A DNA stretch of 43,228 nucleotides from Parafrankia elaeagni (GCF_000374165.1 NZ_KB893747.1:1-43228); one strand, 5' to 3'. Counted from the stretch's first letter, positions 33,116 through 41,417 are shown. Made by a program: numbers and translations. Notes: a model not told the origin generated them from the letters alone.

Positions 33116-33916
33116 GTGGACGGCCACCGAGTGGACCGGGCGAAGTTCCCGACGCCGGGAGAGGACGTCGGAACATCCCCGCCGGCCCCGTACCCGTGGC
33201 CCGGGGCCGCGGCGCCGGCCGGCGGTGAAGCGCCGGCCACGGTTCGTCGCTACGACCCGGCACGGTTCCTGCAGGGGCTGGTCACCACCGCGTGGCGCCA
33301 GGCCGAGGAACGCGGCCAGGCCGTGTACATCCAGGGCCCCTGGCCGGCGATCGCCGTCTACCCGAGCAGCTTCACCGCCATCGTCTACGGTGGCGAAGAC
33401 GGCCTACGGCCGTATGCCGGAAGGGAGGACCTCCCCCTGCAGGCCGATCTGGCCTTCTCCCGCGCGCCCCGGTACGACGTCAACCACCGGGACATGGTGC
33501 CCCTCGACGGCCTGTTGTGGAAGCTCGCGTTGAGTGCCTCCCGGGGCAGGCTGCCACTCGAGGTGTCCCTCGACGCCCCGTGCGCCCTGCGGGAGTGGCC
33601 CAACTTCACCCGGCTGATCGTGACACCCGGCGCGATGAGCATCGCGGCCCTCTGGGCTCGACAACCCAGCACGCTCAGCCAGACGATCAACGTGTTGAAC
33701 CTGCCGGCGGAGGACGTCTTCGCCTTCTACAGCGCGGCTGCCGCAGTCGATCTCGTCCGCTCGGAGCTCCCGTCGCAGCCGTCCCCGCTCGTCCCGTCCC
33801 CGCCCGTCCCGACCACGCCGTCGGCATCGCAGCCGCCGGCGTCGCCGCCGACCGTCGCCCCCACTCCACGACGGCGCCTGTTGCGCAAGCTGTTCGACAG
33901 ACTTCGCGCCGACTGA
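33116..33916 (+). CDS. WPNFTRL-motif protein of unknown function in a roadblock/GTPase operon
   Basis: 266 residues. After a Pro-rich N-terminus (1-45), a compact domain runs from about 46 to 215. It has an alpha/beta start ('AVYIQGPWPAIAVYP', 69-83), a helix 'DGLLWKLALSASRGRLPL', and the motif WPNFTRL (161-167), followed by 'AMSIAALW' and 'VFAFYSAAAA'. The same WPNFTRL-AALW-FYSAA pattern occurs in bacterial proteins linked to GTPase signalling and surface behaviour, but I know no established function. The C-terminal 50 residues are Pro/Ser-rich and end in a basic patch (RRRLLRKLFDRLR) that could touch membrane or DNA. The GTG at 33116 has AGGAG at good spacing. Its place between a roadblock protein and a small GTPase suggests a GTPase effector or regulator. 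Confidence 0.7.
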   Translation: MDGHRVDRAKFPTPGEDVGTSPPAPYPWPGAAAPAGGEAPATVRRYDPARFLQGLVTTAWRQAEERGQAVYIQGPWPAIAVYPSSFTAIVYGGEDGLRPYAGREDLPLQADLAFSRAPRYDVNHRDMVPLDGLLWKLALSASRGRLPLEVSLDAPCALREWPNFTRLIVTPGAMSIAALWARQPSTLSQTINVLNLPAEDVFAFYSAAAAVDLVRSELPSQPSPLVPSPPVPTTPSASQPPASPPTVAPTPRRRLLRKLFDRLRAD

Positions 33917-33949
33917 CGCCTGCCGTTCGACTCATCCGCAGGGACACTC

Positions 33950-34546
33950 GTGACCCACCACAAGATTCTTTTCTCTGGCCCGGTGGGCGCGGGGAAGACC
34001 ACGGCGATCGCAGCCATCAGCGACATCGCCCCCGTCACCACCGAGACCCGGCCCACGGACGAGACCAGGGGTGTCAAGGCCACCACCACCGTCGCCATGG
34101 ACTACGGCGTCCTGCGCCTCGACGGTGCCGAGCGGATCCACCTCTACGGCACCCCGGGCCAGGACCGGTTCGCCTTCATGCGGCACATCCTCGCCGAAGG
34201 GGCGATCGGCGTCGTCCTCCTGGTGACCAGCACCCGGCCGACGCCGCTCGCCGACCTGCACGAGTTCATCGACTCCTTCCGAACGGTGATCGATGAAACG
34301 GCGTTGGCGGTCGGTGTCACCGGGATGGACCTCCGCCGGACTCCCGGCCTGGACGACTACCGCCGGGTCCTGGCACAGGTCGGCATCGTCGCGCCGGTCT
34401 TCGAGATCGACGCGCGGCGTCGCAGCGACGTCGCGCTTCTCGTCCAGGCCCTGCTCCTGAGCATCGACCCGGGACTCGCCGACGGGATGTCGCCACCCGG
34501 TACCGGGTCGGACACCGTCCAGAGCGCCGTCCGCGACTACTGGTGA
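33950..34546 (+). CDS. MglA/CvnD-like small GTPase
   Basis: 198 residues, a Ras-like bacterial GTPase. Motifs: P-loop GPVGAGKT (10-17), switch region 'DETRGVKATTT' (37-47) giving the G2 Thr, G3 motif YGTPGQDRF (66-74) with the catalytic Gln, and G4 'TGMD' (124-127) in place of NKxD. The altered G4 also occurs in other MglA-like and actinobacterial CvnD-type GTPases. These proteins are switches controlled by roadblock partners, in polarity (MglA) or in Streptomyces 'conservon' signalling. The GTG at 33950 has AGGGA six bases upstream. It follows the roadblock and WPNFTRL genes on the same strand, so the three probably form one operon. Unlike Streptomyces conservons, no DUF742 protein or sensor kinase gene is seen. 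Confidence 0.87.
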   Translation: MTHHKILFSGPVGAGKTTAIAAISDIAPVTTETRPTDETRGVKATTTVAMDYGVLRLDGAERIHLYGTPGQDRFAFMRHILAEGAIGVVLLVTSTRPTPLADLHEFIDSFRTVIDETALAVGVTGMDLRRTPGLDDYRRVLAQVGIVAPVFEIDARRRSDVALLVQALLLSIDPGLADGMSPPGTGSDTVQSAVRDYW

Positions 34547-34590
34547 GTGCGCCCGTCCGGGCCTTCCGGCCCGCCCGCTAGCCTCAGTGG

Positions 34591-35154
34591 ATGCTGCGCA
34601 ACAGCGATGTGTCCCCGGCAGCCACCGCGCTCGTGCTGGGGGCGCTGGCCGGTACCCTCGCCAGCCGTGTGCTGCGACCCCGATCCGCCGGCGCGCGAGC
34701 GTCCGAGTCGGCCGAGACGCCCGCCTCGGTCGAGACGGAGACGTCCACGGGCCTGGCGACCACGCGGTATCGGCTGGACGAGACCTCGGCGAGGCTGCGG
34801 CTGGTGACCGCGCAGCTCGACGAGACCCGAGCCGCCCTCGCCGAGGCTCAGGCCGAGGTGCTGCGGATGAGCGGCACGACCCAGGCGATGACCGACCGGG
34901 CCGAAGCCGAGATGGGCAGGATGGAGAGTGCGGCCATCGCCGCGTTGGAGTCCGCGGCGGCCTCGAACCGCCAGGAGGTCGCGGGCCTGCGGCAGAGCCT
35001 GGCCAACGCCGAGGACGCCGCGCGGGTCCTACGCGCCGACCTTGACGCCGAGCGCCGGCGGACGACGTTGGTCGAGTCGGCGCTGGCCGGCCGCGACGCC
35101 GCGCTCGCGGACCTGCGCGCGGACCTCCGCGACACCGACGGTCACCAGGCCTGA
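34591..35154 (+). CDS. Membrane-anchored coiled-coil protein of unknown function
   Basis: 187 residues. A hydrophobic N-terminal segment (about 9-27, 'AATALVLGALAGTLASRVL') is probably a single membrane anchor. A low-complexity Ser/Glu/Thr stretch follows, then about 120 residues of heptad-rich helix with many Ala, Glu and Arg (about 60-180), best read as a long coiled coil. No enzyme motif is visible. It lies 44 bases after the GTPase gene and may belong to the same transcript, perhaps as a membrane tether for the GTPase module. No strong ribosome binding site precedes the ATG. Codon usage supports a real gene; the function is not known. Confidence 0.65.
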   Translation: MLRNSDVSPAATALVLGALAGTLASRVLRPRSAGARASESAETPASVETETSTGLATTRYRLDETSARLRLVTAQLDETRAALAEAQAEVLRMSGTTQAMTDRAEAEMGRMESAAIAALESAAASNRQEVAGLRQSLANAEDAARVLRADLDAERRRTTLVESALAGRDAALADLRADLRDTDGHQA

Positions 35155-35183
35155 CGACCGACCCGTGAACAGCGCGCCAGGCG

Positions 35184-35651
35184 CTAGATGAGCGCCCGGT
35201 GCGGACGGATCACAAAGGTGCAGGCCGGGTCGCCGGCCGCTTCGCAGGAGGTCTCGGTTCCCTGCATGACGACGCCGGTCACAGCCTGCAACGCCCCGAC
35301 GAAGACGCCCAGGGTGTAGGCGCACATCGGTTCCGCCGCCTGCATCTGGTGGCTGCACGCCCCTTCGACCAGCTGCACGACATACGCCCCGGAGTCGTCC
35401 GACGTCACCCCGGTGACCAGGCAGAGCCGGGTGCCCTCGATGCCGAAGGTGTCGACGAACAGGCGGAAGAGCTTGTCGTCGTCCAGTCGGGAGTCCTGCA
35501 GGCCGAGATCGGCGATGACGCCCTGCCCGCGCATCCTGCCGGCGCCCAGGACAGGCCCTCGGCCGACGATGTCCTCGGTGTAGACCCGCATCTGCTGCAG
35601 GCAGGTGGCGGAGACCATTGGTCCCAGGGTGGGACGCTGGTTCACGGGCAT
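35184..35651 (-). CDS. V4R-like small-molecule-binding domain protein
   Basis: 155 residues. The C-terminal half shows the V4R-type pattern: 'YTLGVFVGALQAVTG' helix, then 'VVMQGTETSCEAAGDPACTF' with two cysteines and a final strand 'FVIRP'. V4R domains bind hydrophobic or small ligands and often sit in sensory proteins; roadblock-linked versions are known in bacteria and archaea. The N-terminal part has no clear motif. The ATG at 35651 is preceded by GGGAGAG. It lies convergent to the coiled-coil gene with a 29-base gap and divergent from the RNA-repair operon. Being next to a roadblock/GTPase locus suggests a sensory input, which is inference. It could instead be a stand-alone regulator with an unrelated ligand. 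Confidence 0.65.
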   Translation of the reverse strand: MPVNQRPTLGPMVSATCLQQMRVYTEDIVGRGPVLGAGRMRGQGVIADLGLQDSRLDDDKLFRLFVDTFGIEGTRLCLVTGVTSDDSGAYVVQLVEGACSHQMQAAEPMCAYTLGVFVGALQAVTGVVMQGTETSCEAAGDPACTFVIRPHRALI

Positions 35652-35837
35652 GGGGTCTCTCCCGGTTCAGGAAGCGCGCAGGGGCGACAGGCAGGAGCGG
35701 CGGCGGGCGTGCGGCGTGGTGGGCATGCGACGCGTCCCCGCAGGTAGACAGCGACTCTACCCAGCTGTTTGACCCCACCCCACTGCCCGGCGGAAATCGG
35801 GGCGACGGGTGGGGCTCGGGTCCGGAAGAATCGCGCG

Positions 35838-37436
35838 GTGTTCCTTGCCGTGTCGACGACCCACCATCCCGCCACCGATCTGGGATTCCTGCTCCACAAG
35901 CATCCGGACAGGGCACAGCGGTTCGATACCGCCGCCGGCAGCGCGCACGTCTTCTACCCGGAGGCGACCGAGGAGCGTTGCACCGCGGCGCTGCTGCTGG
36001 AGATCGACCCCGTCGGGCTGGTCCGTAACAGGCAGGCGGGTACCGGGGGCAGGCGCGGCGGTGGGGCCGGGGTGGATGCGGCCCAGTACGTCGACGACCG
36101 GACGTACGCGGCGTCCAGCCTGCTCGCGGTCGCGATGGCGGCGGTGTTCTCGACGGCGATGGCGGGACGCTGCAAGGCCCGGCCGGAGCTGGCCGCGACC
36201 GCGCTGCCGCTGGAGATCAGGCTGCCGTCGCTGCCCTGCCGGGCCGGCGGCGCCGATCTCGCCAGGCGGCTGTTCGAACCGCTGGGGTGGCAGGTCGCGG
36301 CGGTCCCGCTCCCGCTGGACCCGCGGTTCCCGGAGTGGGGCGACGCACCGCACCACGACGTCACTCTCACCGGGACTCTCCGGCTCGCCGACGCGCTCAC
36401 CCAGGTCTACGTCCTGCTGCCGGTCCTCGACGACGCGAAGCACTACTACGTCGGACGGGACGAGATCGACAAGCTCCTCCGCGAGGGGGCCAGCTGGCTG
36501 CCGGGGCATCCGGAGCGGCACCTGATCGCCAGGCGCTATCTCGGTCACCGCCGGGCCCTGACCACCGCGGCGCTCGCGCAGCTCGCGACAGCCGACGACC
36601 TCGCGGCCGACAGTCTCGGTACCGGCTTCGAGCCCGGCCTAATCGCGACCGAGACAGAAGCGGCCGAGGCGGACGCCGAGGGCACGAGTGGCGAGGGCAC
36701 GAGTGGCGAGGGCACGAGTGGCGAGGGCACGAGTGGCGACGTCGGCGAGACGCGGCCGCCGGCGTTGGCGGAGCTGCGGCGGCGGGCGATCCTCGCGATG
36801 CTGCGAGCCTCGGACGCACACCGGGTCGCCGACGTCGGGTGCGGCGACGGCAAGCTGGTCGCGAGACTGCTCGCCGAGCCGAGCTTCACCGAGGTCGTCG
36901 CGGTCGACGTCTCCCACCGCGCGCTGGAACTCGCCGCGCGGCGGCTGCGGATCGAGCGGATGCCCGACCAGGTCCGCGCCCGGCTGCGCCTGGTCGTCTC
37001 GTCGCTGACCTACCGGGACAGCCGCCTCACCGGCCTGGACGCGATCGTGCTCTCCGAGGTCGTCGAGCACGTCGACCCGCCCCGGCTGCCCGCGCTCGCC
37101 GAGGTGGTACTGGGCCACGCGCAGCCCCGCCTGGTGATCGTCACGACGCCGAACATCGAGTACAACGTCCGGTACGAGGGCCTGCCGTCCGGTGCGCTGC
37201 GGCACCGCGACCACCGTTTCGAGTGGACGCGGGACGAGTTCGCCAGCTGGGTCGGCGGCCTCGGCGCCCGGTACCCCTACACGGCCCGGCTCGGTGGAGT
37301 CGGCGTCGACGATCCGCAGGTCGGCCAGCCCACGCAGCTGGCGATACTTGAACGGCTGCCGGCGGGAGAGCACCGCGCGGCTGGAGAGCACCGGGCAGCT
37401 GGAGAGCACCGGGCAGGGACGGGGAAAGGACGATGA
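35838..37436 (+). CDS. hen1: 3'-terminal RNA ribose 2'-O-methyltransferase Hen1
   Basis: 532 residues, first gene of the RNA-repair pair. The N-terminal domain starts with the family pattern 'VSTTHHPATDLGFLLHKHPD' (5-24). The C-terminal methyltransferase domain has the SAM loop VGCGDGK (333-339), the metal-binding cluster E407-x-x-E410-H411, and the 'RHRDHRFEW' signature (455-463) whose histidines complete the metal site. The enzyme adds a 2'-O-methyl group at the 3' end of cleaved RNA before Pnkp ligates it, so the repaired RNA resists the same ribotoxin. GTG 35838 is chosen because the conserved domain starts at once; GGAAGA lies upstream. A four-fold EGTSG repeat (281-300) forms the inter-domain linker, and a GEHRAA repeat forms the C-terminal tail. 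It overlaps pnkp by four bases (ATGA). Confidence 0.92.
   Translation: MFLAVSTTHHPATDLGFLLHKHPDRAQRFDTAAGSAHVFYPEATEERCTAALLLEIDPVGLVRNRQAGTGGRRGGGAGVDAAQYVDDRTYAASSLLAVAMAAVFSTAMAGRCKARPELAATALPLEIRLPSLPCRAGGADLARRLFEPLGWQVAAVPLPLDPRFPEWGDAPHHDVTLTGTLRLADALTQVYVLLPVLDDAKHYYVGRDEIDKLLREGASWLPGHPERHLIARRYLGHRRALTTAALAQLATADDLAADSLGTGFEPGLIATETEAAEADAEGTSGEGTSGEGTSGEGTSGDVGETRPPALAELRRRAILAMLRASDAHRVADVGCGDGKLVARLLAEPSFTEVVAVDVSHRALELAARRLRIERMPDQVRARLRLVVSSLTYRDSRLTGLDAIVLSEVVEHVDPPRLPALAEVVLGHAQPRLVIVTTPNIEYNVRYEGLPSGALRHRDHRFEWTRDEFASWVGGLGARYPYTARLGGVGVDDPQVGQPTQLAILERLPAGEHRAAGEHRAAGEHRAGTGKGR
36678..36737. repeat. 15-bp tandem repeat, four units, in the hen1 linker
   Basis: Four exact copies of GAGGGCACGAGTGGC encode Glu-Gly-Thr-Ser-Gly. 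The array sits exactly between the N-terminal domain and the methyltransferase domain, so copy number would only change linker length. Confidence 0.9.
37362..37415. repeat. 18-bp tandem repeat, three units, at the 3' end of hen1
   Basis: Three units of the form GCTGGAGAGCACCGGGCA (the first slightly diverged) encode a Gly-Glu-His-Arg-Ala-Ala hexapeptide at the C-terminus of Hen1, just before the ATGA overlap with pnkp. The purine-rich repeat lies next to the pnkp ribosome binding site (GGAAAGGA). Confidence 0.85.
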
Positions 37437-40246
37437 GCGCACCGACAGGCGACCGTCCCCTGCCGGGGATCGACGCCCCGCCGGCGCCGCTGGCCATTCC
37501 CGAGATCTGCCTGGTCGTCCTCGTCGGCGTCACCGGGTCCGGGAAGTCGACCTTCGCCCGGACGCGTTTCCGTCCGACGCAGGTGCTGTCGTCCGACGCC
37601 TGCCGGGGGCTCGTCGCGGACGACGAGAACGACCAGGCCGCGACCCCCGACGCGTTCGACGTCCTGCGCTACATCGCCGGCAGGCGGCTCGCCGCCGGGC
37701 GGCTCACGGTCGTCGACGCGACGAACGTCCAGCGTGCGTCCCGGGCGTCCCTGATCGAGCTGGCCAGGTCGCACGACGTGCTGCCGGTCGCGATCGTCCT
37801 CGACGTGCCGGAGTCGGTCTGTCTGGCGCGCAACGCGACGCGACCCGACCGTGACTTCGGCCCGCATGTCGTCCGCCGGCAGCAGGCCGAGCTGCGGCGC
37901 TCGCTGCGCGGCCTGGCCCGCGAGGGGTTCCGGCGGGTCCACGTCCTGCGCTCGGAGGCGGAGATCACGGGCGCGACGATCGAGTACACCCGGCTGCTGA
38001 CCGACCGGCGTGACGTCGCCGGGCCGTTCGACGTGATCGGCGACGTCCACGGCTGCCGCGCCGAACTCGAGCAGCTCCTGACCAGGCTCGGCTACGCTCT
38101 GCGCCACGACGACGCGGGACGTCCGGTCGGCGCAAGCCATCCGGACGGTCGGCGCGTGGTCTTCGTCGGTGACCTGGTGGACCGCGGGCCGGACACGCCC
38201 GGCGTCCTGCGACTGGCGATGGGCATGGTCGCCGCGGGCGAGGCGTTCGCCGTCCCCGGCAATCACGAGAACAAGCTCGTCCAGGCGCTGCGCGGGAAGA
38301 AGGTGACCGTCGGCCACGGCCTGGCGGAATCGCTGCGGCAGCTCGGCGAGGAAAGCGACGAGTTCCGCGCCGAGGTCGACCGGTTCTGCGACGGACTGGT
38401 CTCCCACCTGGTGTTCGACGAGGGCCGCCTGGTCGTCGCGCACGCCGGGCTGAAGGAGGCCTACCACGGGCGGGCGTCGGGCCGGGTGCGGTCGTTCGCG
38501 CTCTACGGCGACACCACCGGTGAGACCGACGAGTACGGACTACCGGTCCGCTACCCGTGGGCCCGGGACTACCGGGGAAAGGCGCTGGTGGCCTACGGTC
38601 ACACGCCCGTCCCCGAGCCCGAGTGGGTGAACAACACGATCTGCCTCGACACCGGCTGCGTCTTCGGTGGACGGCTGACCGCCCTGCGGTATCCCGAGCG
38701 GGAACTGGTCTCCGTGCCGGCGGCGCAGGTCTACTTCGAGCCGATCCGCCCTGGCACCGGTCCGGCACCGGCCGAGTCACCGCTGTCAGTTGAGGCACCG
38801 GTGTCGGCCGAGGCGCTGCTCTCGTCCTTCCCGCTGCCGCCGTCGCCGGCGCCGGCGCCGGCGACGCGCACGGGCCCGGCGGGCGCAGTCCCGGCGGGCG
38901 CGGGCCTGGAGATCCTGGATGTGACCGACGTCCTCGGCCGGCGGATCGTCGAGACGAGGCACGGCGGCAGGGTGCAGGTGCGGGAGGAGAACGCCCTCGC
39001 CGCCCTGGAGGTGATGAGCCGCTTCGCCCTCGACCCGCGCTGGCTCGTCCACCTGCCGCCGACGATGAGCCCGCCACCCACCTCGAAGCTTCCCGGCCTG
39101 CTCGAACATCCGGCGGACGCCTTCGCGGCCTACCGGGCCGACGGCGTCGAGGAGCTGCTGTGCGAGCAGAAGCACATGGGCTCCCGGGCGATCGCCGTCG
39201 TCTGCCGGGACGGGGCGGTCGCGGCGGCCCGGTTCGGCGCCGCCGACGGCACCACCGGCGCGGTGTTCACCCGGACCGGCCGGCCGTTCTTCGACCGCGA
39301 CCGCACCGAGGCACTGCTCGCCCGGCTGCGGGCCGCGATGACCGCCAGCGGCCTGTGGACGCGGACCGGCGCCGGCTGGGCGGTGTTCGACGCGGAGATC
39401 ATGCCGTGGAGCGCGAAGGCCCAGGACCTCATCCGCCGGCAGTACGCCGCCGCCGGGGCCGCCGCCCGCGCCGCGCTGCCCGTCGCCGTCGACGCGCTCA
39501 CCCAGGCATCGGCCCGCGGAGTCGACGTCGCCGACCTGCTGGACCGCACCCGCGGACGGGCCGCGAACGCCGACGCGTTCACCGCCGCCTACCAGCGCTA
39601 CTGCTGGCCGGTGGACGGCCTCGACGGAGTCCGGTTCGCCCCGTTCATGCTGCTGGCGACGGGGCCGGCGCCGCAGGACACCGCGGACGCCGCGGACGCC
39701 GCGGACGCCGCGGGCGGCCCGGGCGGCCCGGGCGGCCCGGGGTGGGGCGGTTCGTGGCCGGCCGGCACGACCCACGTGGGACGGGACCATCTCTGGCACC
39801 TCGACGTCGCCGACCGACTGGCCGCCGCCGACCCGGACCTCGTCGTCACCACGGAACGGATCCAGGTGGACGCGGGCGACCCGGCCTCAGTCGCCGCCGG
39901 AGTCGAGTGGTGGGAGGCCCTGACCGCCGCCGGCGGCGAGGGAATGGTCGTCAAACCACTCGCCGGGCTGGCACCGGGAAAACGCGGCCTGGCCCAGGCC
40001 GGCGTGAAGGTGCGTGGCCGGGAGTACCTCCGCATCATCTACGGCCCCGACTACACCGAGCCCGCGAACCTGGAGCGGCTGCGTTCCCGCAATCTGGGAC
40101 GCAAGCGCTCGCTGGCCTTCCGGGAGTACGCCCTCGGGCTGGAGGCGCTGGAACGCGCAGCGGCCGGCGAACCCCTCTGGCGGGTCCACGAGTGCGTCTT
40201 CGCGGTGCTCGCTCTGGAGTCGGAACCCGTCGACCCCCGGCTGTGA
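37433..40246 (+). CDS. pnkp: Polynucleotide kinase-phosphatase-ligase Pnkp (bacterial RNA repair)
   Basis: 937 residues with three domains in the canonical order. The 5' kinase has P-loop GVTGSGKST (32-40). The metallophosphoesterase, which removes 2',3'-cyclic or 3' phosphates, has GDVHG (203-207), GDLVDRGP (246-253) and GNHE (276-279). The adenylyltransferase/ligase-like domain has the nucleotidyl-lysine motif K580-HMGSR, a C-terminal 'EGMVVKPL' and 'LAQAGVKVRGREYLRIIYG'. Pnkp with Hen1 repairs RNA cut by ribotoxins such as anticodon nucleases. Family Pnkp is about 850 residues; the excess here is a Pro/Ala linker (about 441-492) and a Gly/Pro/Ala-Asp repeat insert (about 747-762). ATG 37433 has GGAAAGGA upstream and overlaps hen1 (ATGA). 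Catalytic residues look intact. Confidence 0.93.
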   Translation: MSAPTGDRPLPGIDAPPAPLAIPEICLVVLVGVTGSGKSTFARTRFRPTQVLSSDACRGLVADDENDQAATPDAFDVLRYIAGRRLAAGRLTVVDATNVQRASRASLIELARSHDVLPVAIVLDVPESVCLARNATRPDRDFGPHVVRRQQAELRRSLRGLAREGFRRVHVLRSEAEITGATIEYTRLLTDRRDVAGPFDVIGDVHGCRAELEQLLTRLGYALRHDDAGRPVGASHPDGRRVVFVGDLVDRGPDTPGVLRLAMGMVAAGEAFAVPGNHENKLVQALRGKKVTVGHGLAESLRQLGEESDEFRAEVDRFCDGLVSHLVFDEGRLVVAHAGLKEAYHGRASGRVRSFALYGDTTGETDEYGLPVRYPWARDYRGKALVAYGHTPVPEPEWVNNTICLDTGCVFGGRLTALRYPERELVSVPAAQVYFEPIRPGTGPAPAESPLSVEAPVSAEALLSSFPLPPSPAPAPATRTGPAGAVPAGAGLEILDVTDVLGRRIVETRHGGRVQVREENALAALEVMSRFALDPRWLVHLPPTMSPPPTSKLPGLLEHPADAFAAYRADGVEELLCEQKHMGSRAIAVVCRDGAVAAARFGAADGTTGAVFTRTGRPFFDRDRTEALLARLRAAMTASGLWTRTGAGWAVFDAEIMPWSAKAQDLIRRQYAAAGAAARAALPVAVDALTQASARGVDVADLLDRTRGRAANADAFTAAYQRYCWPVDGLDGVRFAPFMLLATGPAPQDTADAADAADAAGGPGGPGGPGWGGSWPAGTTHVGRDHLWHLDVADRLAAADPDLVVTTERIQVDAGDPASVAAGVEWWEALTAAGGEGMVVKPLAGLAPGKRGLAQAGVKVRGREYLRIIYGPDYTEPANLERLRSRNLGRKRSLAFREYALGLEALERAAAGEPLWRVHECVFAVLALESEPVDPRL

Positions 40247-40247
40247 A

Positions 40248-40272
40248 CGGGGGGTCCGGACTACTCCCCCCG
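40248..40272. terminator. GC hairpin between convergent pnkp and the ligase pseudogene
   Basis: CGGGGGG (40248-40254) and CCCCCCG (40266-40272) form a perfect seven-base stem with an 11-base loop, in the 14-base gap between the pnkp stop and the opposing pseudogene and over the pseudogene's last codons. It has no T-tract on either side, so it may be a bidirectional actinobacterial-type terminator or simply a barrier between converging transcripts. Confidence 0.5.
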
Positions 40273-41417
40273 CTGCGCCAGCTTGCTCACCTTGCCGATG
40301 GCTGTGTGCGGGAACTCGCCGACGATCTCGAGCGCGTCCGGCAGCTTGTAGGCGGCGAGGCCACACTCGCGGAGGAACTGGCGGATGGTGGGCAGGCGCA
40401 GCGTGACCGGATCGACTCCCTGCCGCGGAATCAGATAGGCCTTGATCCGCTCACCGATGATTCTGTCAGGAACCCCCACGACGGAGACGTCGTGCACACC
40501 CTCGTGCCCGAGGATGAGGTTCTCCACCTCCTCGGGAGCGATTTTCTCCCCGCCGCGGTTGATCTGGTCCTTCGAGCGTCCCAGCACGGTCAGGTAGCCA
40601 CGTTCGTCACGTTCGACGATGTCTCCGGTGCGATAGAAGCCGTCCACGGTGAAGCTGTGGACGTTCTGCTCGGGCGAACGGTAGTAGCCACGAATCGTGG
40701 TGGACCCCCGGGTGAGGAGGTGACCCGGGGTTCCCGGCGGCACCGGCTGGTCGTCGTCGTCCACGACAAGCAGTTCGTCGCCCGGGGAAATGGGCTTTCC
40801 CTGACACTTCAGGCTTGTCTCCTCGTCGACGTCGAACCGGTTGTAGTCCACCAGTCCCTCAGCCATTCCGAAGCCCTGCCGCAGGATCAGGTCGAGTTCG
40901 GGTCGCACCCGCCGGGCCACCTCGATACTGAGTCTCGCGCCACCGACATGCAGGCTCTCCAGGCTCGACAGGTCGTAGCGCTCCTGCAACGAGGAGTTCA
41001 GCCAGGCCAGCAGAATCGGGGGCACGATGGACGACTGGGTGACACCATGTCACGCGATGAGCGGGAAAACGGTGTCGGGGCTTCCGTCCGGCGCCAGGAC
41101 CACGGTGCCACCGACACTGAAAACGCTCAGGAAGTCCGGCGACCGCACCGAATCCAGCAGGCGGTCGAGCACGGCGCCCCCACCCGCCGCCTCCAGCACA
41201 ATCGTGTGCTGGAGGCAGGGCCAGGCCGCCTTCAGCTCCGCCGCCAATGCCGCCAGGTCGGTACCGTCATGCGATGCCACGGTGACATAGGCGCGGGCTT
41301 CGGTCACCTCGACGAAACGCTCGATTAGCCCTCCCGCCGATAGGAGGCGGCGACGTCCTCTGGACAGGGTACGAAGCCGTCGAGGACAAGGGGTTCCAGC
41401 TGGAGTGCTTCGATCAT
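40261..41417 (-). pseudogene. Decayed 2,3-dihydroxybenzoate (or salicylate)-AMP ligase (EntE/DhbE type)
   Basis: The remains of a siderophore aryl-acid adenylating enzyme. An N-terminal piece (41417-41325) reads 'LVLDGFVPCPEDVAASYRREG' to a TAA. After a frame change the sequence continues as 'FVEVTEARAYV', which in intact enzymes lies far downstream. A second deletion removes the Ser/Gly-rich AMP-binding loop (no SGGTTG-like motif remains), joining 'LLDSVRSPDF' to 'LSVFSVGGTVVLAPDGSPD'. An in-frame TGA at 41052-41050 then interrupts 'FPLIA-HGVTQSS'. The C-terminal part (41025-40261) is well preserved: 'FGMAEGLVDYNR', 'RTGDIVER', 'RGGEKIAPEEVEN' and the catalytic-Lys motif 'IGKVSK'. The pseudogene's ATG overlaps the panD stop (ATGA), showing it was once co-translated with panD. 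A truncated C-terminal protein could still be made from 41025, but it would lack the ATP-binding loop. Confidence 0.85.
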
